Shown here: positions 36,615 through 48,670 of the stretch, in pieces
Layout: each line of letters opens with the position of its first letter
Numbering within the stretch: the first letter of the stretch is position 1
NCBI GenBank assembly: GCA_951802195.1
Contig: OX637623.1
Coordinates: forward strand, 434,001-498,000
Origin: Tausonia pullulans
Taxonomy: Eukaryota > Basidiomycota > Tremellomycetes > Cystofilobasidiales > Mrakiaceae
Direction of reading: 5' to 3'
DNA: 64,000 nucleotides
Made by a program: the position numbers and the translations under genes
Notes under the pieces: model-generated
What the model was told of the DNA's origin: nothing
Seen by the model: the letters and a program-made list of their open reading frames with translations, nothing else
Databases searched by the model: none

Positions 36615-38320
36615 ATGGCCAACATCCAGCCCCTCCTCTCCGAGCTCATCCGGGTCAACGACCAGCTCGAGGTCGAGTCCGAGCTTCGCGAGGTCCGTTG
36701 AGCCAACCTGCCGACAGCAGCGCCCATGCCGCCCGTCAATCGTACGGCCCGACGACGTCCAGTGCTGACCTGGCGCCGTCTGCTCCCTTTGGTTTAAGTA
36801 GAAGATCAAAGAGGCGGTCAAGAACCTTGACAAGCAAGCTCGTACCACGACCTCACTTGTTAACCGTGTCCATGCGACGCAGCCCTCGGAACGTCAGTCG
36901 GGGTCCCTGTCTCTCGCAGGCTTGCACAAGCTGTTTGCCCGGTCGAGGAAACTACTTGGCTATTGTCCAAAACGCTTGCCGTTACTCTACACGTCGGTTC
37001 ACTCTAATGGAGTGCCTCCGCGAGTGGCCTTCCTCTGTGATGGTGCTGGCCGATCAAGCAGCCAACCTGTCTTCGGCATTAGCGCCAGAATCCGACAAGC
37101 GCGCGAGCTTAACGGCTGTCATCCAGGTTGCGGGTCCTAGGATCGCTGGCATCTCCGCTGGTCTGTCCATCGATTATGGATAGCGAACGTCGTCCGCTGC
37201 TCTGCTCTTGCCTTTGTTGAACTTTTTCGCGACTGAGAAACGCGTGTCTCGCGCGAGTTACAGGAGCGCCCAGACCTAACACCTCCACCTTGTTTCTCCA
37301 CCTCCTCCCTCAGTCTCTGCCCTCTCCGACAGCATCGACCAGGCCCTCCGCGATACCCGGCCGATGATTGCCGAAATTGTCTCTCTGATCCCGGCGAACG
37401 AGTTTTTCAAGTGGCAGCCGCTCTACACCAAGGGACTCCAGTCGCTCATCTTCGCCGCCGCGCTCGCCGAGTTTGTTCGGTGCGAGAGCTTGATCGAGAT
37501 GAGCGCGGTGTGCGAGCTGCTTGGTGTGAGTATTTAGGCGGACGTTCTCTCTGTTTTGCGCGTTCGCTGATGGGCGGTGAACCTTCTGGGCAGATCAATG
37601 CCAAGGACAGCGACCGCTTCGCCCTTCTCCCGGAGGACTACCTCCACGGAATGTCAGGACGCTGCTTGTTCTTCCTTCACATAACGGCCAGCTGCTAACT
37701 AACAGCTTAAATCACCAGCATCTCGATGGTCAACGAACTCGTGCGTCCCTGCGACTGCCTCCTTCCCATCTAATCTACATAAGGGCCACCCGCTGACATT
37801 GCTCTCCATCAACAGTCCCGGCTTGCCGTCAACTCTGTTACACTCCAGAATTACGCCTTCCCGCTCAAGATCTCCTCGTTCGTCGGCGAGCTCTTCGCCG
37901 GTTACCAGCTCGTGAGTTTCCTCCCTCTGTTCAGACTTTCAGCCCGCCCGCTCGCACGATACGACTGTGACAGCTCATGGAACGTGTCCCCCCTCGCCCA
38001 GCTCAACCTCAAAAACGACTCGCTCCGCAGGCGGTTTGACTCGCTCAAGTACGACCTCAAGGTGAGGAAATGCGTCTTTCCCCTTTGGCTCCCTTCTCCT
38101 TGTCCTCCCAATGTCTTTTGATCTCATCCCTCTCTTTGCGTCACACAATCGCAGAAAATCGAGGAGGTCGTGTACGTTCATCCATCCATCCATCGCTCCC
38201 TCCTCCTCTTTTGGAGAATCATCCTGACTCTATACTCATTGACTCCTCAGGTACGACATCTCCCTCCGCGGTCTCAACGCCAACAAGCCGACGACAACGC
38301 CCGAGGTCGCGATGCAATGA
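36615..38320 (+). CDS. Translin (C3PO nuclease subunit)
   Basis: About nine exons, several under 60 nt. It starts MANIQPLLSELIRVNDQLEV (36615), then KIKEAVKNLDKQARTTTSLV, an exon beginning ALSDSIDQALRDTRPMIAEI, and FKWQPLYTKGLQSLIFAAAL, the translin helix with conserved Tyr/Trp. Then come AKDSDRFALLPEDYLHG, RLAVNSVTLQNYAFPLKISS and DSLRRRFDSLKYDLK, with the C terminus DISLRGLNANKP and TGA 38318-38320. All-helical RNA/DNA-binding protein. With TRAX it makes the C3PO octamer; in Neurospora that complex trims pre-tRNA fragments, of interest given the tRNA genes further on. Size and motifs match the family end to end. Confidence 0.93.
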
Positions 38321-39090
38321 ACCTAGAAACCCTCTGGGGCTGGGCTTTCTCTACTTGAACCGAATGGGCTTTCCCTTTGAATGAAGGAGAAGGGCTCTCA
38401 GATAAGTCGAACGAAGAGAGACATAGTGGTACAGGCTGGCTGAAAAAGATATAGAGGTTGGAGAAGAAGGAGAAAGAGAAAGGGGAGAGGACATAGAGCG
38501 ACACAGTGAGGATGCGAATGGGACAAATAAGCGAAGATGGATGGGACTCATCAGAAGGCAAGGAAAACTAAGAAACAAGGCAATACAAGAACAAGGAGCC
38601 CACGCGACCCCGAAAGCATGGTCGACAAGCAGAGCAGCTCGCCAAGTGGTTCCTATAGTTCTAACATGTTTGGACGTGAATGGGCGGCCGTACGTAGTTC
38701 CGGTGTAGAGGTGGTTGGAGGTCAGAAAGTCGGGACCCAACCTGCTTGTAAGAGCTCAGGCACACGCAGTTAGACGGAGGACGCCGCACATCCGACACGA
38801 TGGCCCTGCATCACGAGCTCGCTCCTATCGTTACAGTTTTTTCGGAAACTTGTGAGACCAAGTAATGCAGGAGAGGATACAATGTGATGGATTGCCTCTC
38901 GACCCATCGTTTGCTCCCCACCCTCAGCACATAGGAGACGGTGGTGGAAGTCCCTGAGACAGTGGCAGTCTGTCGTCCGTCCTCGCTGAGACGCGGAGGC
39001 GCGACGGCCTCGCCCGTCAAGCGAAGAAGCTCTTTCCTGTCGCCCTTCTAACCTCCACTTTTTCAGCCACCCAGCCCCTACCCAGAAGCC
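38321..39090. other. intergenic between translin and the RPAP1 homologue
   Basis: About 770 bp. A purine-rich stretch (GAAGAAGGAGAAAGAG) occurs near 38460-38500. No defensible coding region. The last 40 bases before 39091 form a pyrimidine/CA leader. Confidence 0.5.
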
Positions 39091-42000
39091 ATGATCGGCT
39101 CCATCGTCGAACGAGACGTCTCGGCTCCCAAGCCGCCCTCGTTCCCGGCCCCTTCCTCTACCGGCTTCCCTAGGGCGAGCCATCGTTCCCAGTCAGCCTT
39201 CGCCAAGGCGCGCGCCCGACCTCAGCTTGCTCGGGCAGCGGCTCCCCCCGTCGTGGCCTCGTCCGGGCCAGAGTTTGAGCAACGACCCCCGCCTTCAGGT
39301 GCGTTGTTCCGAACCTTCCCGAAAGGTAGTTGAATGTTGCGGCTCACGCGACTGACGCTACGTGCCTGTTCTTCCTCACGCTCGCTGTCCTTCCTTGCGA
39401 CGACGATTCGCTCCGTTCTCTGCAATTCCTATATCATCTCAGTCGAGAATGCAGATATCAGTCCCGAAGAGAGGATCCTCCTGTCGGTTCAGGAGGAAAA
39501 CGAGCAGACGGTTGCGGCGATGACGCCCGAGGAGCGCGAACAAGAGCGTCAGGAGCTACTCGCCCGCTTCGGTGGGGGACTCGCGGAGACTCTTCGAAAG
39601 CGCAAAGAGGCGAGAGGAACTGCATCAACGTGTGAATGGATTCTCCTTCTCTACTGTTTCTCCTGAGGAAGAAGGGGAAGCAGGTGTTGCTCTCACCAGG
39701 GACGTGGCGTGTCCTGTCGCTGACTGATCGGCTCATGTTCACTTCTTCCTCCCTCCAGCATCCTCACGAAAGGACGAATCAGCACCTGTCCGGAATGAGG
39801 AGCCGTCATCTTCACTTTCGGCTGAGGCGGAGGTGATCCGCTCCGTCCAGGCAGAGAACGAAGCGACCATCGCGGCCATGTCCCCGGAGGAACGCGAACT
39901 GGAGCGGGAAGAGCTCCTTGCTCGGTTCGGCGGTGGTCTGCTCGAGACCTTCAAGAAGCGCAGGGAGGCTCGAGAGCTCGCAGACATCAACCCAGATGGG
40001 CCTGGTCTGTCTAGTTTCTCGTGCATACTTTGGGACGTTCCTGACCGGCGGGCGAACGCGGGTTGCACAGATGCTGCAGAACATCCGCCTGCTGCCCCCA
40101 AGAGCGATGACAAGTCCCCTGCGACTCAGGATGATGCAGCTCCGGCCAAGTCTGGTGAGTCCGACGCAGATGCAAGCCGAGTCGACTCCCATCCTGATTT
40201 TGCCATTGTTTACACAGTCCACTTTGACGTGTCCCAGGACGTTGTTCCTGCGACGCTCAAGTCGAAGGTTGCGACCTTCCCCTTCTTTGCGTCCACGCCT
40301 GCTGCCCCTAAATCGACACCCGCTACAGGGCTTGTGGACGAGGAGGCTGTCATTCTCGCCAAGTCGTTCCCCGACGCAACTCTCTCCGACCCGGCGCAGT
40401 CCTGGCTCCGCCCGCTCGACCCGTCATCCGAGAGTGCCAGCATCTCAACTGCTTTCCTCCCTCGCTACTCGCTCTCGGGCCAGGTTATTACTCCCGAGGC
40501 ATCCGCTGTGCTGCCCACTCACCTCGGCCTCCACCATCACGGTGATGCCCCTTCGGATGCGGGCTACACGCTCGACGAGGTCGTCCATCTCTGCCTCTCG
40601 ACGAGCATTCCCCAGCGAGTCGCCATGCTTGCCGTCATGGGCGCCATCGTTCGCCGCGGCGGAGCCGAGGACGCGCGATCGAAGGCGGTCGTCGTTGCTG
40701 CTCGTGCGGTCGCTGATCGGGGAGGAGGCGTCGGGATCGTCGTCCGCGGTGTGGAGGTTCTCTGGGAGGTCCTCAGAACATTATGCCCCTCCGCCGATGA
40801 TTGGGATCTTGCGAGCGAGCTTAGCGTAGTCGCCAGGTCTACTGACGATGACATTCTCGCCTCCTTGGATATCGCGGTCCTCATTCCAATCCTCATCGAC
40901 CACCTCTCGTTTCAGTCGCTCCCTGCCCGCACGACGCACGAAATCCTCTCCATCCTTGTTCTCATCTCACGCCTCCCCGCCCCGTCGTCGTCGCTGTTGC
41001 TCTCAACGACCACACCCTCGGCCCTCCTCCCCATCCTTTCGCGCAATCTCCTCTCCTCCAGCCCGGACTTGGCCAACCTCGTTCTCCTCAAATCTCTGGT
41101 CGTCTCCTCCCGAGCTAACGCTCTTTCCATCCTCACCTCGCCCAAGTCCCCGCTACCAGCGCTCCTCAAATTCATTGCGATGATCTATGCCGATTCCTCG
41201 GCAACCGACCTCGCACTCGCCCGCCTCTCAATCGACGTCTTTACGTCTCTCGCTCGATACGGTCTTTCGGCATCTCTCTGTTCGGACGCGTCGGATATGT
41301 GGCGGACACTCGGCCGCATTGTTTCCTCCCTTGGCCCAGACGCGCCCGAGGCCTCTCTTCGGCTCGCCACGTCTTACTTCGACCTTCTCGCAGTTTGGAC
41401 GACTTGCGCCATCGACCCGCATAAGACTTCACCCGAGCACGAGATCACCTGGAGCCAGATCGTCGGTATGGGCTGGGAGGACGAGGGTCTTTGCGCCCTG
41501 CGATGTTCGCTCGCCAAAGGCGAGGACGTGACGTTCAAACAACGGCAGAGCGATCTGCTTAGCGCGGTTTTCAGCTTCCTCCGAGCTTGGGTCGCCGGCT
41601 CCAGGATCAATGAGCCCAAGGGCGGTGAGGCATTCGCCCAGGTACTCGAGGCCGTCCTGTCTGGAGAGCAGGCAGATGTCCTTGAGAAAATCTCCGCGGC
41701 AGCCGTAACGCGTTTGGGCCAGCTGGCTCAAGGTCCTGGGAACGCGAAGGAGATCGGCTCTGTGGCAGGTCTTCTCAGCGGCCTGTTACGGCTCTTTCCA
41801 TCTCTTAAGCTCGAGTCCCTCTCCTCTACTAAATCGCTTGCCACCCTGGTCGACTCTTTGGCCTACTCCTCGATTTGGACCGACGAGGCTGTCTCGAGTT
41901 TCACTCATCTCCGGCCCGTCACCGACGTCCTCGTGGCTCTTCTCTCCCGTGCGCTCGTTGCCGGAATGTCTCACAGGCAATGGCTTAGCAAGGCGCTCGA

Positions 42001-43408
42001 CGTCCTGGCCATTCTCCTCCCGGGCGACGAGGACCTGGCCTCGGAGATTGTTGCGTTGCTCCTCCATCTCGACTTTGCGACTATCGCATCCGAACTTGGA
42101 CTCTCCGCTGCGCTTGTTGACATCGGCCACCGTCACGGGTTCTCCATCATCGACACCTTCTTCCAGTTCATTATCTCTCTACGGGAGGACCACCAGATCT
42201 CGCCCCTCTTCGCGACGTCCGCCTCGCTGCCCCACGCCACGACCCTCCGGTTGCCCTCGCCTGCCCAGCCACGGCTCCCCAACCCGCCCTCGGTCCATTA
42301 TAACTCGCCACACGGCCTCCCGCTCTCCTGCTCGTGGTTCCTCTCTCCGATTACCGAGCTCCTTCACTCCCGCTCGTCGCAGGCCTTCGCCGCCGCGCCG
42401 CCTGACTGGGATGCCTCTGAGACGGAGCTGGTCCGGGCGACGCTCTTCTTCCTCCGGCTCGTCCAGAAGTGCGGCTCGCGCATTCGGCTCAACGCCTCCG
42501 AGATCATCCTCTCGCTCATGGACGTCTTCCTCCTCGAACAGGGCGTCGAGGCCTCCTCGGAGGGCGACGAGGTCTTCCGCGATCCAGCCGTAGAACGGGC
42601 GATGCGTGACCTTCTATCACCCTTCATCCCCTCCTCTGCCGCCAACATTTCCTCTCCTACCTCGCCATTGGCTTTCCGACCGTCTCCGCGCACCCTTGAG
42701 GAGGCTTACGCCCTTGCGGCGCCCGGCCGACGGACGCCCTTCTTTCAGCCTTACTCCGACTTTCTCGGCCTCTACACGGCCGTCTCGTTCTCGCACCCGG
42801 TCTTCTCCCTTCTCCTCCTCCCTCCACTGGCGATGCACTACCCGATCGACTACCGTAAGGCATTCTGGGCGGAGGAGAACGTTCCCTTGCTCGTCGGAAT
42901 CGAGTGTGAAACGATGGACGTTGTCGTTGAGGATGCCAGCCTCGGGGTCCGCGCGTTCTTTGAGCCGAGGGAGGAGGACTCGGACATGCTTGGGAGCTAC
43001 CTCCGGGCTCTGATTGGTGGAGGCAGTGGGCGGAGGCTCGATCGCGCGAGGAACGGCTTCTTGTGGGAGCTGGCGCTGAGGCATGTGGCTGGAGCGCTCT
43101 GGGTTAAAGAGGAGGCTGGTGGTGAGTTGACGAACGACTGGAAGGAAGGCTGAAAGACGTGATGCTGACTGTGCTTGCCTCCTTCCCCTCCTCCAGCGCG
43201 GCCGATCGCGAAGTCGCTACTTCTCTCCATTCTCGCCAAGGCCGACGAGGAGATTGTCCGGGAGGCTATGCTGTACGGCGAGTGGCAGGCAGCTGCAACC
43301 TGGACGAAAGCCAACTCCGACGAGGTCCGGGGGCGGCTGGCCAAGGTCCAGGAGTGGGTCGGCGAGAGAGGGATCGCACGTGTGAAGAGCGCGGGCGTGT
43401 CGGCCTGA
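39091..43408 (+). CDS. RPAP1/Rba50 homologue (RNA polymerase II assembly factor)
   Basis: Exon 1 starts MIGSIVERDVSAPKPPSFPA (39091), like the RPAP1 N terminus. Exon 2 carries SPEERILLSVQEENEQ, EEREQERQELLARFGGGLAE and RKRKEAR. Exon 3 repeats the same module as VIRSVQAENEATIAAMSPEE, then REELLARFGGGLLETFKKRR. Two likely in-frame introns follow (40005-40070 and 40155-40217). The second joins KS to VHFDVSQD, the start of the RPAP1 C-terminal domain. The rest is a long helical-repeat protein (about 1,000 residues) ending in a last exon (43197-43408) beginning ARPIAKSLLLSILAKADEEI. RPAP1 helps assemble and import RNA polymerase II, mainly in the cytosol. The duplicated N-terminal module is noted separately. 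Confidence 0.85.
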
Positions 43409-44060
43409 TTATGTTATGATGCTGCCGATTGTCTACCGGAACATTGGGCTGTGAGAGAACACGATTCCATCCTCTCGCCTGAGAGAGATCGTCTTGACGA
43501 CGAACCGCTGCCCCATGGCCGCCCTCGGCTTGATGCGACGGGTCCAGTGCGGGTCACCCCGAGCTGGCCGCGCATCGCACAACGTCCACCTCCCCTCAGG
43601 TGTTCTTATACGTCTCAGCGTTGGTGAGTGCTACGTTCTCTAGTATGATGCGACTGAACGTGCGTCGTGCTTTGGCTCATACGCTTGTCGAATGTCCAGG
43701 CCGACGATCATCATCGCCTCCACACTCGAGCTTCAATACGTGACTTCCTCCCCCTGTCTTCCTGGCTCGCCCTACCCATCTTCTGCTTTGAGTAAGTTGG
43801 TTTCTCTTTCTGCAGTGACGCCTTGTTGACGTCTGACCTGGTCCCGACGCCAAGACTCGTGCTCGCTCGGCCTCTCTCTCTCCGACCTCCGCCCACCTCA
43901 CCACTGGCGACGCGTCGCACCTCTCGCTCCTTCCCCCCTTCGCCCTCCCGCCTTCAGCTGCCCTTGAACATCCTCCCATAATCCCTCTCCAGCCACCAAG
44001 GTCCCTTGCCTGGTCAACTTATCGCCTCCCTGTCAGCCCGCGTGATCCTTTCTCCTCGCG
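43409..44060. other. intergenic between the RPAP1 homologue and VPS11
   Basis: About 650 bp with no supported gene. From 43840 to 44060 it is strongly pyrimidine-rich (CTCTCTCTCCGACC, CCTCCCGCC), fitting the VPS11 promoter and leader. Confidence 0.5.
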
Positions 44061-47000
44061 ATGGCCTCGCAACCGTCTCCCCCGCCGGCGACCGTGCCCC
44101 CTCCGGCCTGGAAGACGTTCCCCTTCTTCGAGTCGACCAACATCCACTCAGCCACCGACCTCGCAGCCTCCCCGGCCATCTTTTCCTCGCCTCAATCGAT
44201 TGCCGTCATCTGCCCGGCGTCCATTGAGGGCGGACGGCTTCTCATTGCCGACTCGGAGGGAGGTATAAACGTCGTTGGTGAGTTGGACTGCAACTCCGTT
44301 CCTCTGTTTGAGGTGACAAGAGGTGGTCTTGTGGCTACCAGACGCTTAGGAATATTGTTCGGTTTCACGTAGACCGCGAATTTGAGGTGAAGCGGCGATG
44401 GACAGCGTACCCGGACGGCCGATGCACGCACCTCATGGAGGCTAAGGGGATCGCCGTCACTCTGGGTGTAAGCTCTAAAGCCTTGTCTTGCTTGGAAGTA
44501 GCTCGGTTCTGACACGATGTGATACATACTCTTGCAGGAGGAACCCTCGACGCCGTATGCACTTCTCAAAATCTGGGACCTACTCCGAATCGACAAGAAA
44601 ACACGGGCGCCGGTCCTCCTTCGATCTGCCAAGGTCCAGCACGGTGGGCGGCCACACCCCGTAAGTCGCTGCTTTCGGTCGGTGACTTCTGTCCTTTGGA
44701 TAGACCTGACGGCCTTTTCCACCATCTCGCAGGTCTCCTCCGCTGCTCTTACTCCCACCCTCTCCTACCTCGCCATCGGTCTTGGAGATGGGACTGTCCT
44801 CCTTTATCGGCATCTCTCCACCTCTCTCTCTCCCTCGGCCTCTGCCACATCCCTACCGAAGCCCAAAATTCTGCTCGATTCCTCCATGGACCCCATCACG
44901 GGCATCTCCTTCCGGGTCGCCGGCAATGACACACATCTCTTCGTCGTCACCATCGGCAAGGTTCTCGTCGCTCAGGTCGGCGGGAAAAAGAGCGGAGGAG
45001 ACCTACGGTCCCTCGATGATGTAGGCGGAGGTCTGGGTTGCGTAGCGGAGGTGGAGGGTCTCCAGGCTGGAGAAACAGTTGCCGTCGCTCGAGAGGAGGC
45101 CGTCTACCTGTACGGAACGGAGACGCGAGGTAACGTTCTCGCCTACGAAGGTAAGCAGGCTTGTTTCTGTCTCTTTTAGTTGGTTCTCGCCTCTGACCTC
45201 GCTTTTCTTTCCCTCCAGGCCCCAAATCCGCGATTTACGCCTCACGAAACAACCTCATCATTGTCTCGCCGCCGTTCCTTCCTACCGCGTATTCCAACTC
45301 GCAGACGGTCCGGAACCTCGCCCGGAATCAGCCAGCCCAGAGCCAGCCAACAGACATCGCTCGATTGGCTATCATCGACCTGGACAATAAGTTCGTCAGC
45401 TACTCTGGGACGTTTCGGGAGGGCGTCCGGGACGTTTTCTGTCTCTGGAACGCGATCTTCGTGCTCGGGAATGATGGAAAGGTGAGGCGTCGGCCCGATA
45501 GCCTTCCACAGTGATCTGCCATCAATTCAGCACTGACGAATGAGGGGTCAACAGCTCTCCCGCTTAGATGAGGCGCCCCTCTCCGCCAAGCTCTCTCATC
45601 TCTTCTCGAGGTCGTACTTTGTCATCGCCCTCAATCTCGCCAAGTCGGAGGATGCCGACCGAGGCGTCGTGGCCGACATCCACCGCCGGTACGGCGATTT
45701 CCTTTACAGCAAGGGCGACTACGATGGAGCCGTCGGCCAGTACGTCAAGACGCTGGGCGAGCTCCAGCCGAGCTATGTCATTCGCAAGGTCAGTCAAGTC
45801 ATTCGCCTCAATGACTTTGGCCTTCTCTAGTTGACCCGTCGCCGTGACCTACCCCTCAGTTCCTCGACGCCCAGCGGATCCATAACCTCACGACCTACCT
45901 CCAGGAGCTCCACGCCTCGGCACTCGCTAGTTCGGACCATACCACCCTTCTCCTCAACTGTTATACTAAGACAGGCGACGTCGCCCGGCTCGACTCGTTC
46001 ATCCGGACAACCGACTCACACGCGTCCAAGGGCGAGCTTCCCTTTGATCTGGAGACCGCCATCAAAGTCTGCCGACAGGCCGGCTTCTACGAGCAGGCCG
46101 TTTTCATGGCACACAAGTATTCAAGACACGAGGAGTACCTTAGTATCCAGATTGAAGACGCGAACGACTGGGCAGATGCGCTCCGCTACATGAGGACACT
46201 TGGACCGGAGGCGGTGAGTAACAGATAGGACAAGAGCTGTCGCGTCAAAGACGATCGAATGCTGACTGCTTGTCGCCTCGTCCAGGCCGAGGAAAATATG
46301 ATCCGTTACGGCAAGACACTTCTCGCCCACCAGCCATCCGAGACGACTGACCTCCTCATCGCGCTCTGCTCGGGCACTCTCACATCCCGGCCAGCGGCGC
46401 CTACCTCCACTGACACAACCATCGCCGCCAATTCTTCGGTTCTAAATTCTGCGTCCACCCTCGCCAGTACGCCTGCGTACCTCGCGGTATTCAAGGAGTC
46501 CTTGAGCTATGGCCGGACGGCCGTTGAGGCCGCCGCTGCAGCCACGGTCGCCATCGGCGGCGCCTTCCCACCGATAAATGGCCCGAGCAGCTCGAGCAAA
46601 AATGGTGCGGGCCCAGCGTCATTGTCGACGTCTCGGGAGGAGGGAGAGTCGTCCCCCGATGCGTCAGTGCCCGCTGCCCCTGAGGAGAACGGCAAGATCG
46701 CGCCGGTCGTCCCCACCTACAATCCTCCTTCGCCTCGGCCGTACTTCGCCCACTTTGTCAACCAGCCGGAGCACCTCCTCCGCTTTCTTGAGGCCATCGC
46801 TCTTGCGCGATGGGGTCAGAAGGTCGATGTCTCCAAAAAGGCGTCCGGCCCCAAGGTCTCGGCGGCTCCTCCCCCAACCTACGATACCATCCCTTCGGCG
46901 GCAGGCGAGGACATCTCGGACGACAAGGCCGACAAGGCCGATCAGCGGGCCGTCTGGAACACGCTCCTCGAGCTCTATCTCCTGTTTTCGTCCCGCCTCG

Positions 47001-48118
47001 GCCCGGCCTCGACCGAGTCGAACCGCCTCAAGGCGCTCCGCCTCATCCAACAGAGCGACACGATCCCGTACGACACGACGCAGGCGCTCATTCTGTGCTC
47101 GACGAACAACTTTACTGAAGGTCTCGTCGAGATCTGGGAGAAGCTCGGTATGTACGAGGATGTGCTTCGGTTTTGGATGGAGAAGGAGAACGAGGGCGGC
47201 TCAGTCGGGGAGGGCGAGAAAACGGGCCGCCGACCTTCGGACGAGCTGCTGGCTCACCTCGAGATCTACGGTCCAACGCATCCGCACCTGTACCCGCTCG
47301 TCCTGCGGTTCTTGACCTCATCGAACGAGCTTCTCACACGCCACCCGGCGGACCTCAAGCGGATACTCGAGATCATCGAGGAGGAGAACCTCATGCCGAC
47401 GCTTCAGGTCGTCCAAGTCCTTAGCAGGAACGGCGTTGCAAGCGTTGGCATTGTCAAGGATTGGCTTCGGGAAAAAGTGCTCGCGATGCGACTCGAGGTT
47501 GATTCAGTTAGTCGAGTTGTCTCTTCAACTCACTTTTCAACAGGAGACCCTAACTTCCTTCTGCCTCCTCTCTCCATCTCTTTACAGGACCGCGCCCTTA
47601 TCAACTCATACCGCACCGAGACAGCCGCCAAGCAGCGCGAAGTCGCCGCCCTCACCGACACGAGCAAGCCGCAGATCTTCCAGGTTCGGCGCTGTGCGTC
47701 GTGCGGAACCCAGCTCGAACTACCGGCGGTCCATTTCATGTGCAAGCACTCGTACCACCAGCGGTGAGTGGCGGGCCTTCCTCTTCCTCATCTGGCAAGA
47801 TATGGTTCTGACCTATTCTCTCTCAGGTGCCTTCCCGATGCAGACCCAGACTGTCCGTTATGCGCGCACCAGGTTTGTTCCCTCCCTCCTCCAACCCCCC
47901 ACCCTCCGCGCGCTGCTTTCCCTTTAAGCTAACGCCCCACCCCATCTATCCATCAGCACGGTCTCGTCCGCGAGATCCGCGCCAACAACGCGCGAGAGAA
48001 GGACCAGCACGAGGCTTTCCTTGGCGAGGTCCGCGAGAGCGAGGACGGCTTCTCCGTCGTCGCCGGTGGGTTCGGGCGCGGGATGATGGACTGGGATGTT
48101 GAGGCGACGGACAAGTGA
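44061..48118 (+). CDS. VPS11: Vps11/Pep5, HOPS/CORVET core subunit with RING finger
   Basis: More than ten exons. The N-terminal beta-propeller starts PPPAWKTFPFFESTNIHSAT and GIAVTLGEEPSTPYALLKIW, with SYLAIGLGDGTVLLYRHLST. The alpha-solenoid follows: AKSEDADRGVVADIHRRYGD, YSKGDYDGAVGQYVKTLGEL (45700-45790), then FLDAQRIHNLTTYLQELH and the clathrin-repeat-like part FTEGLVEIWEKLGMYEDVLR. The C-terminal RING-H2 begins RRCASCGTQLELPAVHFMC with KHSYHQRCLPDADPDC and PLCAHQ, split by introns. Stop TGA 48116-48118. Vps11 scaffolds the tethering complexes that fuse endosomes and vacuoles. A Pro/Ala/Ser-rich insert (about 46380-46720) sits in the solenoid, larger than in yeast. Confidence 0.95.
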
Positions 48119-48670
48119 GGAACTGTTTGCAAGGAACATGAATGAATCACGACAAGAAGAAGGAAGCTCAATCGTTTATTATCGAGCTTTTGGCGAGGCA
48201 GTTAAGGAACGACGAGAAAAAGAGGAAATCGAAGGGAGGCAGGGGAAATCTGTCTGTAGGCCAACATTGAAGGCGAGACAAGAAGCCAAAGGATAGCTAG
48301 GAAGAGAGGGGAAGGGGCCAAAGGAAGGACCAGAGTACAATAGGGACGCAAAAGAGAAAGAGAAAGAATGAAAAACGAATCCGATACTTAGAAGCAAGAC
48401 ACAAGGACACCGAACGGACGGTACGAGGAGACAGCGGAGGAAAGTCGCGACAGGAAGACTAAACTACAGGAAGAAGAGACGCGAGAAAGCGGGACAATGG
48501 AAAGAAAGCAAAGAGGAGGGGATATCTTTTTGACATAGGACGAGAGAAAGGTGTGCGGTAATCAAAAGGTGCGGGTAACGGGGCTGTTCGGGCGAGTGAC
48601 AAGAGAAACGGCGATAGACAGATAGGAAAGTTGAAAGTAAGAAACGAGTAAGAGATGGAAAGGAGAGAAC
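48119..48670. other. intergenic, convergent 3' regions
   Basis: About 550 bp between the VPS11 stop and the stop of the minus-strand regulator. Purine-rich on the plus strand (GAGAAAGAGAAAGAATG). Nothing coding is supported; it probably holds both 3' UTRs. Confidence 0.5.

Noticed and set aside
40800-43150. Long open stretches in other frames of the RPAP1 homologue and similar overlaps in VPS11 and the Gln-rich gene
   Set aside because: High GC at third positions opens the other frames. Their Arg/Ser/Pro-rich translations have no motifs; they are shadows.
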